Of a stretch of DNA of 64,000 nt, positions 47,101 through 60,595 are shown piece after piece (the stretch's first letter is position 1; every line of letters starts with the position of its first letter). Under the pieces are notes generated by a model that saw only the letters and a program-made list of their open reading frames with translations, did not search any database and was not told the origin of the DNA. The DNA is from Chenopodium formosanum (lineage: Eukaryota; Streptophyta; Magnoliopsida; Caryophyllales; Amaranthaceae). The position numbers and the translations under genes were made by a program. Where the stretch lies: contig CM044874.1 in assembly GCA_024500155.1 (NCBI GenBank), forward strand, positions 39,006,384-39,070,383, given 5' to 3'.

Positions 47101-50100
47101 GGATATTCATAGAGAAGTTAGAAGCAAACAAGAACGCAAGCGTCTTGAAGCTGTTAATGCAACCAGCCGGCAAATTGTCGAACCACAAAAGGCTTTAGGG
47201 TGGCTGGAAAGCATCGACACCAGGCGGCATCATCTAACCCCTGTAGGTACATGAGGTGGGTGTATGCCAAGAGGTGGTCTTCGGGGTTGGAAGTACCATC
47301 ATAGGTCCCAACCATTATATTTTTAACCTCGGCCGGCTGTTCGGTCTCGGCTATTTCCCTAGAGAATGCAGAGGGTTGTTTCCCAAGGTTTTGTAGCCGA
47401 AGTTGCCAGTCCAAAGGCTGGTAGTTGTATGTCGCCTGTCCTCCGAATAAGGCAGGCTGGATGTAGGGCAAAGCAAAGCATGCGGTCGGTATAATGGTTG
47501 TGCCATATACTACGCCGAGTTGATTACATGGGGCCCAGACTGTACGAGGTGGCCGCTTGATGGGGTCCCCGGTAATGAAGGAGAATTCCTCACAAAGGTA
47601 TTCTGGAAGCTATCATGATAAGTCGACGTAGAAGGCGACTCTGACAGTTGTTGGGTCCTTAGTTGGTTGATGTACTAACGAGCATGAGGAAAGGATTTTT
47701 GCTACCATGCGGCTGTACATGCCGAATGGCTTTTCTTGTCATCGTTTCTGGGAAACAGTCTTGAAAGGTCAAACTGGGGCCGAGCCTTTTCCTTCGGAGC
47801 AAAATGAGGAGTCGGTTATCAGTCCCAGACCAACTTTTGCTTTCAAGCTTGAGTTGGCTTGGTGGCCGACTGTTCCTTTCTGGGAGCAGCGAACTGCTTG
47901 TTGGTTAGACCCTTAATTTCACCCTTGAGGCTGCTCATGAACTTCATGAGCTCATTGCGGGTGACTGGGGCTGATCTTGCCGCGGCTGCCCTGAGGGCTT
48001 ACTCGATTGTCCAGGGGGGCCGTTAGGACCCGTCTGGTTAGCGTTGCGCTCCCGCCTGTCTTTGAGACGGAGGCGCTTAGAGATGAGTGACCCATATAGG
48101 GCCACAAAGATTTCGATGTCTCCATCGTCACGTGAGTCATGGCCCATCTGGACCACTATTTCTTCAAGAGGCCGATTGGTCTCTGGAGGCGGCACATGTT
48201 GCTCTTGTGAAGCCATCTTAGAGGTACTCTCCCCACAGACGACGCCAAATGTTTCGAGGTTTTTTGTGTCCGTCGGGAGAGTTACAGCTCAATACTGGAT
48301 TCAGCAAGGACGCCTGTACCTAAAAAACAAACGGAGCACCGAATGGTCGGTGGTCCGCCTCTGAAGGTCAAAGTTAGTACGGATTCGAAGTAAAACGTGT
48401 GGAAAATAAGTTATCTACTCGGATTCCAAGCTCAGGTGTTGTCTGTTTCTTGAGAGGGACAAATCAATAATGATTGGAACATCCCCCAATAAATGGGGGA
48501 ATGTCCCTATTTATAGGGACCTTGGGATGTGTGACCTCCCTAGGGTTTGATAACCTTGGGATTAGGGCACGCCGTTTTTTAGGGGCCTCTTGGGATTTGG
48601 GCCTTGAAAGCCACCATTCCCAAGGGGCAATATCCGCTCAACACGTGTCTGGAAGGTCCAAGTAGGCGCCCCTTCCAGTGACACGTGTCATGCTTTGATT
48701 GGGCCACTTGGTAGGGTATAAAATACCCAAATCATTAGGTAGGCCTTTTCTCCATACTGCAGGAACCATTATTGATGTTAAAAATGGAAAACTAACCCTT
48801 TCTGTAGGAGATGATAATATCACTTTTAATTTAGGGAATGTTTTAAAAGGACCTATGCTAGAAGAAGACTGTTGTTTAATTGATGACAATGATATAATAA
48901 ATGATATATGTGAAGAAAGCTTAAGGGATCCCTTGGGGGAAGTTCTTTATGAAGTTTTATGTGCAAGTGATGCGAGCATCTGGAGTAATGAGGTGGATGC
49001 TATTTAAAAAGCTCTTTCAGTAGAAGAGCTTGATCCTAAAGAGACCATGAAGGTAGTGAAATTAGTTTAGGAATCAAAACTTGCAGAGGTCAAGAAACAT
49101 GAACTAAAACCTCTCCCTTCTCATTTAAAATATGTTTTTATTGATGAACAGGAACTATACCCTGTGATCATTAGTACTGCACTTGATGACCCACAAACTT
49201 CCCAAAGAGAGGTTCTTCGAACCCACAAAAGGGCAATTGGGTACAATATTGACGATCTCAAGGGTATTAGCCCTGATTTTTGTATGCACGGGATACATTT
49301 AGATGACAATTACAAGCCATGTATTCAACCCCAGAGGAGGTTGAATCCTAATATGCAAGAAGTAGTCAAGAAAGAGGTGATGAAATTACTTGATACATGT
49401 ATTATCTATCCTATCTCAGGTGGTTCCTAAAAAGGGTGGGATGACTGTGATTAAAAGTAATAAAAATGCATTGATTCCCACTAGAACTGTTACAGGGTAG
49501 CGTATGTGCATTGATTATCGTAGATTAAATATCGCCACTAAAAAGGACCACTTCCCTCTCCCTTTTATTGATTAAATGCTTGAGAGGTTGGCTAATCATA
49601 AGTTTTTGGATGGGTATTCGGGATTTTTCAAAATTCCGATTCACCCTGAAGATCAAGAAAAGACTACATTTACATGTCCTTATGGTACTTTTGCATATCG
49701 TAGAATGTCTTTTGGTTTATGTAATGGCCCTACTACCTTTCAATGTTGCATGATGAGTATCTTTTCTGATTTCATATAGTTTATCATGGAAGTATTTATG
49801 GATAATTTTAGTGTGTATGGGTCTTCATTTAATGCATGACTTGTAAATCTCGCTAAAATATTGAAAAGATGTGAAGAATGCAACTTAGTATTAAATTGGG
49901 AAAAGTGTCACCATAGTAGTCTTTGGTCATATTGTATCTGATAAGGGTATAAGGGTATACAGGTAGATAAGGCTAAGATTTATGTGATTGAGCAATTGCC
50001 TCCTCTAGTCAATGTTAAGAGGGTTAGAAGTTTCTTAGGTCATGCGGAGTTTTATCGTCGCTTTATCAAAGATTTTTCTAAAATTGCTAAACCACTAACT

Positions 50101-53100
50101 TAGCTTTTACTCAAGGATGCCCCATTTGATTTTACTGACGAGTGTCTTAAGGCTTTTCACGGGTTAAAGCAGGCATTGATATGGGCGCCCATCATAAGTG
50201 CACCCGATTGGACTCTTCCTCCGAGATCATGTGTGATGCAAGTGATTTCGCATTAGGTGTCATGCTAGGTTAGAGAAGAACAAAGTTTTACATGCTATTT
50301 ATTATGCAAGTAAAACTTTTGATGAAGCCCAAGTCAACTATGCCACTACGAAGAAGGAGTTTCTTGCTGTTATTTATGCTTTAGAAAAATTTAAATCATA
50401 TCTAGTTGGTTCTAAAGTTATTGTTTTTACTGACCATGCAGCTTTGAAGTACTTAATAGCCAAGGCAGAATCAAAGACTAGGCTACTCCGTTGGGTTCTC
50501 TTGCTCTAGGATTTTGATGTGGAAATAAAGGATAAGAAAGGTGTGTTAGGTATGATAAGGGTAAGGATTCTCTTCTTATAGATGACTCTTTCCCTGATGA
50601 CCACTTGTATGCAGTTATAGAGCAACACCCTTGATATGCCGATTTTGCTAATTATTTAGTGGGTGGTACTCTATCTCCGGACTTGTCCTACAAACAGAAA
50701 AATAAATTCCTTTCTAATGTAAAGCATTATTTTTTGGGATGATCCTTTTTTGTTTCGTAAGTGTGTAAATGGATTATTTCGCAGGTGTGTTGCCGAATGG
50801 GAAGTTCACGGCATTCTTCCTAGTTGCCACAACTCACCTTATGGAGGACATCATGGTCCCACCAAAACAGTGGCCAAGATTAATGAGTCGGGTTTTTATT
50901 GGCCCGCCATGTTTGAGGATGCTAACACTTTTGTGCCAGAGGATTGGCAACATAACGCAGCGGCATGAGATGCCTTAAACTGGAATTTTGGAAGTTGAAT
51001 TTTTTTATGGTTGGGGTGTTGATTACATGGTACCTTTTCCCACTTCAAGAGGGGATCGCTATATACTTATCGTTGTTGACTATGTATCCAAGTGGGTTGA
51101 GGCCATTGCCACTCCTACCAATGATGCCAAGGTCGTCCATAGGCATTTCAAGAAAACCATCTTCCCGAGATTTAGAGTACCTAGAGCTATAATCAGTGAT
51201 GGAGGATCTCACTTTCATGAGCGTAAGTTGGACACCCTCCTCAAAAAGTATGGTGTATACCATAGGACAGGTGTAGCTTATCATCCCCAAACGATTGGTG
51301 AGGTTAAAGTTTCTAACCGTGAGATCAAGGCCATTCTAGAGAAGGTGGTAGCAAAATCTAAGGAAAGATTGGAGTGACAAGTTGGATGACACCCTTTGGG
51401 CGTACTAAACTGCTTTAAAGACCCCGATTGGTACTACTCCCTATAGGCTTGTGTATGGTAAAGCATGTCACCTCCCGTTAGAATTGGAATACAAGGCATA
51501 TTGGGCTATTAAGGAGCTCAATTTGGATGTCAATCTAGCGGAAGAAAAGAGGTTTCTTCAACTTAATTAACTTGATGAGTTTATGTTAGATGGCCTATGA
51601 TAGTGCACGTGTCTACAAGGAGAAGACCAAGAGATGGCACGACAAGATCCTTCCGAGAGAATTCAAAGGGGGTGATAAGGTGTTGTTCTACTCTAGACTT
51701 CAATTTTTCCCAGGAAAGTTAAAGTCAAGGTGGTCGGGTTCTTTTACTGTTAAAAGGGCAAATAAATTTGGTTTTGTGGAATTGGTCGATGAGTATGGTA
51801 ACGAGTTCAAGGTTAATGGCTAACGACTTAAGCAATGCCATGAAGGAGCTACGATTGGTGCAATTGAATTACTTCACCTAATCGATTCCAGTTTATCTTG
51901 ATTAACATGTGGTAAAAGGGTCGTGCAGGACCTAGATAAACCAGCGCTTTGCGGGAGGCAACTCGTATTTTCTTGCTTTCTAGTTTAGTCTTCTTTCTTT
52001 TTATCAGTGTGAGGAGAGAGGAGGGAATTTAATGAGTTTTATGAGTTTTTGTACAGGTTTGATGGGAAAAAAAAACTTAGGCAAATTTAGGGACATGAAA
52101 AGAAGAAAAAATCGGACTCAGTGTTGTAGCGCGCCCGTCCAGGCGAGGTCGCGCCTGACTAGGCACGAGAGTAGGAGTCTAAATTGAGGATATTTGCCCA
52201 ATCGGGCGAAGCTCCGCCCGATCGGGCGCGAGAGCGAGGATGGAAAATCAACATTTCTCGATCGGGCGAGATGGCGCCTGACCGAGCGCAAGAGTTGACG
52301 AGTACGATGTTTTCTCTCGCCTGATCGGGCGAGAGACAGGGCGCGAAAGTCGAAGATAAAATTGAAAGAGGAAAGGAGCCTGAGCGCGAGAAGAATTAGG
52401 AACGTGTTATCAGATCGCCTGATTGGGTGGTGTGGCACCCGACCGGGCGCAACAATGCCCGGGCTCCTTTCCTCTTTCTTTTTTTCTTCTTCTTTCTTCT
52501 TCCTCCTTCTTTCTTTCCTCCGTGTTTCTTATTTCCACCATACTTTCTCTCTTGAAAACCTTAAATTCTCTACCTTCTCTCTAAGATCTGTTCTCCAATT
52601 CTCACCCAAATTCAAAATTTTTTACATATTTCTTCTCCTCTCTTCATCCTCTACATCCCTATCCCAAATTTCCCAATTCCAAACAAATTTTTTGTTAACC
52701 CATATTTGCAAATGGCTTTAAAGAGGGCAAGAACGTTGATTCGGCAGAGTTCTTCATCAAACCAAGACTACGATCCGAATTTGCAACTTCCACAGTGGCC
52801 AACCATCCGAATCACCATCCTAACACAACGGGAGCGACTTGAAAAGCTCTATGAGCGTGAGGTAATCCCTTCTCGGTGGTTACACCGCCCTACTCTTAAC
52901 TCCCTAGGTTTATATAATTATGTTAGACGATTCATGAAAGATAAAGGAATGAGGAAATTTGTTGACATGCATTATCCTACGTATCGTGAATCGACTTGTG
53001 AATTTTTATCCTCTTTGAATGTTGTAAATAGCAAAAATGGACCAAATTTGCATTTTAGGTTAAATAATAGGAATATTAGTTTAACTTATGTGTAATTTTG

Positions 53101-56100
53101 TAAATTGTTTGATTTGGAATCGGAATTCCCCACCATTGGCATGAAAACTATAAAAAGATGTTTACCGTCTTTTAACTGGTTTGCCGGTCCCTAACGCCTA
53201 ACATGCTAGTGTCCGACCTATCCATCACCCTGTCCCTAAATTATGGCAAAGATTTTCAGGCATTTGTTTTTTAGGTAGGAATGAACCACACAATGCCCAA
53301 ACTAACGAGCTAGCTGTTATTGGCCATTATGTGTTTGGGTACGGTAAATTGAACCTGGGTAGGTTTATCATCCACTACTTGAATAGGCATGCCACGGCTT
53401 CTAACACAGCTAGTACCCCTATCCGATTACAAGGCCTAATTACTAGGGTAGTGGTTAAGAAGGCCGGTTTTAGTGAGACTAGGGCCCACGGTCTCACTAA
53501 TTGTGGGGGGATACCTATTTAACCACTAGGCATGTAGAGGACCTAGGTTGGGTTAGGATGGATGGCCAAATCCCCTTTGGTGTGTTAGGGTAGGAACGGA
53601 GCAACCATTGCCTATTTTCCCCTTCCTAACCCCGATTTTACCGCCTTTCCCCCTTGCAAGATTCTTATACTTATGTTGCTTTGGTTGCCCATGCACAGGG
53701 GCATGTACCTCCACCACCTCCACCTCACATTCCTCCACCTCAGCCCGAGCCTATGATGCCACCTTCCCCACCTCATATGCCTCCACCTCCACCTCCCCCT
53801 AGGCACGACACAAGTCTGGGAGATTAGGCAGTATCGAGGGGAACTATGAGGAGATTAGGCAGATGGTCGGTTCTATCAACCTATGCTTGGGTTATATTGA
53901 GAGGAACCAGGGTCGGGCTTTATACCCTATGTTTGATGATTATGCTCATCGGGGTGCTAAGGCACCACCCAAGGAATACGTTGATCCCACCTCCCATGGT
54001 ATTTACACAGACTACTCGGCCTTTCATGGATATGGCAAAGACATTCTTTTTGGAGGGGCGGGGGGGACTTATAACCCTAATTATTTTGGTGGTAGTTCCA
54101 GGTGGTAGCGGTGGCGGTTTTGGCTTCCAGGATGATGAGGTGGATGATTAGCCATGTTGGGCTAGTTCCCGAGCCAATGAGGACATTATCTGATCTTGGC
54201 TTGGAATAGATTTTCGGATTTTGGTATATTTCCTCTTCTCTTTCTCTTATTTTTGATGTGTTTTAGTATAGTTTTATTGCTTTCTAATGTAGTTTTATTG
54301 CTTTGATAAAAATGAAAAATACAAAAAAATTGAAATATAAAAAAAATACATAAATACGTTCCAATGAATTGTAAATCATGCTTCCCTGTGCCCCATACTT
54401 GAAAATTATTTTGATTCTTGGTATATGATGATGAGCATTGTGGATAGGTTAGCTATGATTTGATATTTGATTGCTTAGATACCTTAACATGCGTCAATTT
54501 TGCCCAACTACTTGTGAATATAGTGTTTGACTAGTTAATTTGGTTAGGAATTGTGTATTAATTCTTGGTATGTCAATGAATTTGAGTATTGGTTTGCAAC
54601 TTTGAGTAATGTTTGTATGGCTCAATATTATGCACATTGAGGAGGACGAAGACATTTGTTCTTTTAGGTGACTTTCTTGTAGATACATTTGTTCTCTTCT
54701 TGCTACCCATGTTAATGCCTTGACTTTTTGTTGTTTATCAGCCACATTAAAAGCTGATTTACCCCATTGGTTACTAGTCCCAAGCTTGAGCTTGGGGGAG
54801 CTATTAGTGAGTGAGGTGAAGGAGTCTTGTGGTGTGCACATTATTTGCACAATTTGGGTGGATATGAGGAGTTGATCTTGTTCTTGATTGTATTTTATTT
54901 TAAATGATCTTGAAAGTTAAATTCCTTTGAAAAAAATAATGTGTGATGTGAAAAAAATAAATAAATAAATAAATAAAATAAAAAAAGAAAGAAAAAGAGC
55001 AAAAAGAAAAAAATTTGTTATATGTTCAAATGCTCTAATTGGAGGTTGATTAAAAGAGGAAAAGTGAAAGTTGAATTTCAATGGAAAATAAAGTTTGTTA
55101 TTCACTCAAGTTTACATTGTTATATTTTTGTGAGTGAAATCGTAAGTGTTGGGACTTGTTTGTTATGATTGGAGTTGTTTGGTGAATTTTTGGTGGAGTT
55201 GAGTACTATTAAAGATGATATGGTCATTACTTGTTTTTGACCTTGGGTTTTATTAGGATATGGCTCCTTTAAGCATGGCTTTACTCTCACATTTTCCTAA
55301 ATTTATCCTACCTTTTACCCTAGCCTTACATTACAAGCTTTAAAGACCTTCCAACCTTTGTGCATAGAGTTGTGTGAATGTGAAATTAGTTGTTTATCAA
55401 TGCAAAGAATGACTTGACATGTTCCAAGTCGACTATTAGGTTGAGTGCATGTTTTCTTAAACACACGAGTGTTGTGAGTTTGGAGGGCATTGTTCACATA
55501 AAGGGGTTGGGATGGAGAGCGATCGAATACATCTTTTACTCGCCACATAAATGAGAGTTGAGTGTGTCAGCACTAGTCATGAATTCTACATGCTCTTATG
55601 GTTTGCTCTATTTGACAATTGTTGGGGAGGATGAGTGATCGGATGGATGAGATTGGTTGATGTTCATGCATGCTTGTTGGATTTGCCTTGAATTGGTTGC
55701 TCTTGATTTTGATTATTTGGGGTGAGGCATGTTTTATGTATTCATTGATGAGCTCTTTGCTTAAGGACAAACAAAGGTTTGACTTGGGTGAGTTCAATAT
55801 GTCTATTTTATATAGTGTTTTACCCCCGTCCCTTGGTCGTAATTGGTAGTGTTTTTTACTCTTTAGAGCCACTTTTATTACTAATTATTGTGTTCTAGTG
55901 TTTTCGTTGTTTTGATTGAGTTTTAAAGGGAATTGCACATTTGGATTTTGTTAAGCTCGATTTTAATTCGTTTAAGTTTAGGATTTTTGAGTTTCATATA
56001 AATACGATTTTGTTAAGTAATTTTAGTACCTTCTTCTTTTAGCTTTCTCTCTCTTCTTAGTTTTGAGATTAGTTTTCTCTCATTGTTTCTCTCTCTACAA

Positions 56101-59100
56101 CTCTACAACCTTGTTCTTAATACAATTCATTATTTCCGTTAATTTTGGTAAGAATTTCTTCTCTATTATTTTCAGTAATTTAATTTCTTTATTTCATCAC
56201 GTCTTGATTAATTGCTTTGATTAGATTAGATTTAATTAAGCGTGAGTAGTTTTCTTTCGAGGGTTTATGGGGCTCCATGAATAATATGAATGGGTAATAT
56301 TTCCAATTGATTGATTTAATGCTATGCAATTAGATTTGCGCAGGTTTAATTGTATGAGTTATGCAATATTGATTCGAGATTCGAGATATGAGAATTGATG
56401 TTTAGGCTTTGTTTCAATAGGCAGGTAAATTTATAAATGGTTAAGTCGAGATTCGAGAGATGAGATTTAATACCGATAGATTAATTCTGTGATTGTAATA
56501 CGTAGCGAAAGCCCTTTGCTCTTTATGATCTGATTAATTTATGCATTGATGATTGATTATTGTGTTTTACCCTAGAATATTATTTATTAGTGAACCTATG
56601 CCCTAGGCCTTTTATTCATTGATTTTCCCTATCCTTAATCTTAGTAGTTTAGTTCCCTTTAATAATAACAAATTGGTTATTTAATAATTTAGATTACTTT
56701 TAATTAATTAGGAATAAAAAGACTTGTTTCCCTGTGGATTCGACCCTATTTCCCTATCTACTTTAGTTAGAGGACTTAGGTAATACTTTTGATTAGGTTA
56801 TACGACTTTAGCCTGTGAGGCCCCTACTCCAAATCCCGAGGCATCGGTCTTAATCACGAACTCAAGTTGGAAATTCGGCATTGCCAAGACAGGGGTCATT
56901 GTCATGGCTGATTTGAGTGCCTCAAATGCTTGTGATACTTCTTGGTTCCACCCCAAGTTGTCCTTCAATTAAGTGGTTAGAGGTTCTGCAATTTGTGCAT
57001 AATTAGCCACAAATTTCCGGTAGTAACCGAGAAAGCCTCTCAACTCCTTCAAATTCTTGGGCTCCTCCCATTCAACTATGGCCCTTAGCTTCTCCATATC
57101 CATGGCCACCCCCTCAGCCGACTTGCTATATACTAATATATCATCAAAAAACACCAACACAAATTTCCTCAAAAATGGCTTGAACACCTCATTCATGAGT
57201 GATTGAAACGTTGCCGGAGCATTCGTTAGGCCGAAGGGCATTACTAAGAACTCGTAATGTCCCTCGTGAGTTCGAAATGCGGTTTTGTGCACATCTTCCG
57301 GCTTAACTCTAATTTAATGGTAGCCGGACTTCAAGTCCATCTTTGTGAACCACCTCGCTCCATGTAGTTCGTCAAGCAACTCATCTATGACCAGAATAGG
57401 GAATTTATCCCGGACGGTCTCCTTGTTCAAAGATCTATAATCTACACAAAAACGCCATGAGCCATCCTTCTTCTTCACAAGGATAACCGGACTCGAAAAA
57501 GGACTCGTGGAGGGCCGAATTATGCCGGCTTAGAGCATCTCTTGAATCAATTTTTCAATTTCATCTTTTTGAATTTGGGGATAACGACATGGCCGAACAC
57601 TAACCAGGTCGCTTCCCCCTTTCAGCACAATTGAGTGTTCATGGTGTCGGTATGGTGGCAGCCCACTAGCCATGTCAAAGACATGCTGAAATTGATGTAG
57701 CAGCTCGAGGTGGCTGTTGTGATGACTCCTCTGCAGCCTTCCCCGATCCTCCCGCTGTGATGACTCCTCTGCAGCCTTCCCAGTTGGCATCATTGCTGCT
57801 ACTGCTGTCCTTGACCTGTATTCTTGCGCCTCCTTGTATAAACTTGAATTGGTGGAGTTGGATTGGGCCGATTCATTGCACACTGGTTGCTCATGAACCC
57901 TTTTATCAACTCATCTTCTACTTCGCATATACCCCAATGAAACTCCATTCGAAATGAAAACAAATACGCTGAACACTACTCTGGGTGAATCAAGTATGAT
58001 GGGTCTTTCTTTCTATAACAGTTTTCTTGGTAACTATAGTTGAATTAATAAACTGCAATTTAACAGGAATAAATAAAATTTGTAGAGTATGTTGATTTCT
58101 AATTTCTCATTACCTCATAGAAAGTTCATAATCTTAAATTACTTAAAATTTCAAGATTCAAATACATGATAAAACATTCAATGTTTCAAGTTTCAAACTC
58201 TAAAACATACATGCTACATATACTAAACAAAATTAATAAAAAATAGAAAGCATCGCAGAGTTTTAGTTGAAAGTAGAACTCTACATCCTTATGAGTCTAG
58301 GGCAATCTTGGCTTTTTAGAAGTTGATGCCATGTTTGACCTCCCTCCTCTGGGTTCTCCCTCCACTTTACAAATCCTCAAGTCTAATTGTAAAATCATCT
58401 AAACAGGGAGCTCTCAAGGTTACTTTAAAAATAAAATAAATAAAAAATAAAATAAATAAATAAATGTTTATAAGGGCCTTCTTTGTATCTTCTTGTGAAA
58501 CAAGAGACAAGTCACAACATTGAGTCAGTATCTTGAGTAACTGCTTCATACCCTTTCTGCTAAGAAGCTGCTTATAGATAGTTACAGTAATTTTAATAGC
58601 AATTTCAGACAATTCAGGTTTTACCAATTGTTGAAAGGCCACCATGGGAATCATTCTCACAGCATCAGTCAATCCTAGCAAAAGTCACCTAATTGTTGAG
58701 ATCTAAGCCTAGGAAATTCTTGCCTTTACAATGCAAGGACATGGTAAATAAGTGCAAAAAATTAGGATTGGATGAGTAAGACATGCTATTTTGGGATTGA
58801 AAATTTTGTGTCAATGTGAGTTATAAAACAATGATGACTACAAACAAGTGTGAAAATTTTGTGTCAATGTGAGTTATAATCTTATAGAGCTATTTATAAA
58901 CTTCAAAAGGCAACTGAAAAATGTATGGAGAAAATTATGCTTATCTTAAGCTGCTGGAAACAATTGTGGGCTTCTGTTCAAACTGCTTCTACTTATATGA
59001 AAACTACCCCACTTGGCCTGAATTCTGTTTCTCACCTTTAGAACTATTTCAGAAATTTGGCTAAACACCCTCTAACCAAGGTCATTGCAAAGTTTTAATT

Positions 59101-60513
59101 ATTGAATCCAAAACCATAATTTTTCTGCACCGGGTAAGTGTTTTTGTTTTAAAGTTACAGAAATGAACCAAATGCTGAGAATTATAAAGCAGATAATTGT
59201 GGTAACTTATCCATGCTCTCTCGTGGTACATTCATTAAAATCATGTCCCCCTTTTATTGCTTTTAATTACGAGCTAATAAACTTATTGCAATAATACACA
59301 AAGAAAACTGTTCAGTGTGCAAGCAACTACGCAAAACACAATTAGATACACTAGCGATATAGAATGATTAAAAAATAAATAAATAAATAAAAAATACTAA
59401 GCTGAGTAGATTCCCCAAGAGCTAGAATTACCTGTCCGTCTGCAGCAGATGTGACTACTATCCGATCATCACTAAATGGCATTATCTTGGTCTGAAAAAT
59501 ATTCTCTAAGTGACCAGATGGATATGCAAATGTTTTACTTTTAGATGCCCAATCCCAGAAGATAACTTGTTTATCATCAGAACCTGAAACCAAAGTCTTG
59601 CCAGTTGAATTGAATTCCACAGTATTGACGCAACCCTCATGACCAACCAACTTTGCATACAAGTCAAGTTTTTGAACAAGCCCCTACATAGAAGTGCAGC
59701 AGCAGTCAGACAAACAAGGAAACCAACAATATATTATGCAAGTTACAAATCTGCAGTAACTAGGATTTATTTTTATATAACATATTATTCAATACAAAAT
59801 TACAGTGCTAAAGGAGTGCATATCCTATCTTAGTAAGCTTTAGATAAGCTTATAAAACAATGATGACTACAAACAAGTGTGAAAATTGTCAGTAGCAAGA
59901 TCTAGACAAGTCCATTTGCACACACCTAACCCTCCCAACTAGAAAATTTGTCTTTAAACACCCCTTAATGGAACACCGATCATAATAACTCAAATTTCTC
60001 TCAAATCAACGTTATATGAGTATTGGACCCTCATAGTGGAATCCATTCACTGTTTTACTTTTTTTTGTGGGGGAAGGGGAAGCGAGCAAGAAAAAAAAAA
60101 AATTCACTCAAGAAAATTTCACTTGAGAAAATTATAAAATGTAAACATACTCAAGGGAGTTTCATTAGGCATATAAGCCAATGCCAACTTGTTATTAAGG
60201 AACCTCACTTTCCAATTAATTAAATACAAGACAATTATAAGACAAACTTCTCTTTCTAAGAGTAAGAAAAGCAACTAAGCCATCGTTTGCTTCCGAATTA
60301 CACAAGCAAACCTATATAATACCTTTTAACAATTCAAATACTCAATAAAAAAAAAAAGCTCTAATTTTCAGCATTTTGCCAAACAACTTCAATACATATG
60401 AACCTTCCTAAAACCATTGGAGAGGCTTTGGATCCACTCACAGGCCTTAATACCTAAAATTGCAATTTAAAATCGGACTCTTCTTTCTTTTAAATGAGAG
60501 CATCAACATACCC

Positions 60514-60595
<82 letters not shown>

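Larger units (their letters stand above)
37781..48734 (-). mobile_element. Nested Tat-lineage element with antisense ORF
   Basis: Minus-oriented: 5' LTR at 48250-48734, primer site, gag, protease, RT, RNase H, a remnant of integrase, a long 3' region holding a plus-strand (antisense) ORF with its own TATA box, and 3' LTR at 37781-38273. 5-bp TSD TTAGG. The catalytic core of integrase is deleted. LTRs differ at several percent of sites, so it is older than the element at 1-6027. Confidence 0.9.
34187..56818 (+). mobile_element. Athila-like Ty3/gypsy element with nested Tat insertion
   Basis: LTRs at 34187-35548 and about 55795-56818, tRNA-Asp-type primer site, gag, protease, RT, RNase H, integrase and a third ORF after pol. 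Flanking GACCC (34182-34186) and GGCCC (56819-56823) are an imperfect 5-bp TSD. A Tat element is inserted in the protease. Without it the element is about 11.7 kb. Many stops and frameshifts; inactive. Confidence 0.85.
32000..57900 (-). mobile_element. Degenerate chromodomain Ty3/gypsy element, split by Athila insertion
   Basis: Minus strand: RT (57883-56824), then after the 22.6-kb Athila insertion RNase H, integrase and chromodomain (34181-32231). Gag and protease are absent; the upstream end is joined to a copy of the element's own 3' tail. Left of the stop, 32230-32000 may be LTR (minus TATTTAAGG near 32145). The split falls in the RNase H T-D-A-S-G-F-G-V-G-A block. Stops and deletions make it inactive. 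Confidence 0.75.
30118..59431 (-). other. Intron 2 of DCAF8-like gene, 29.3 kb of nested elements
   Basis: Between exon 3 acceptor and exon 2 donor. It holds a degenerate chromodomain Ty3/gypsy element (minus), an Athila-like element (plus), a Tat element (minus) and a hAT-like MITE, each inside the former. Unassigned remainders are 30118-31200 and 57900-59431. Confidence 0.8.
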
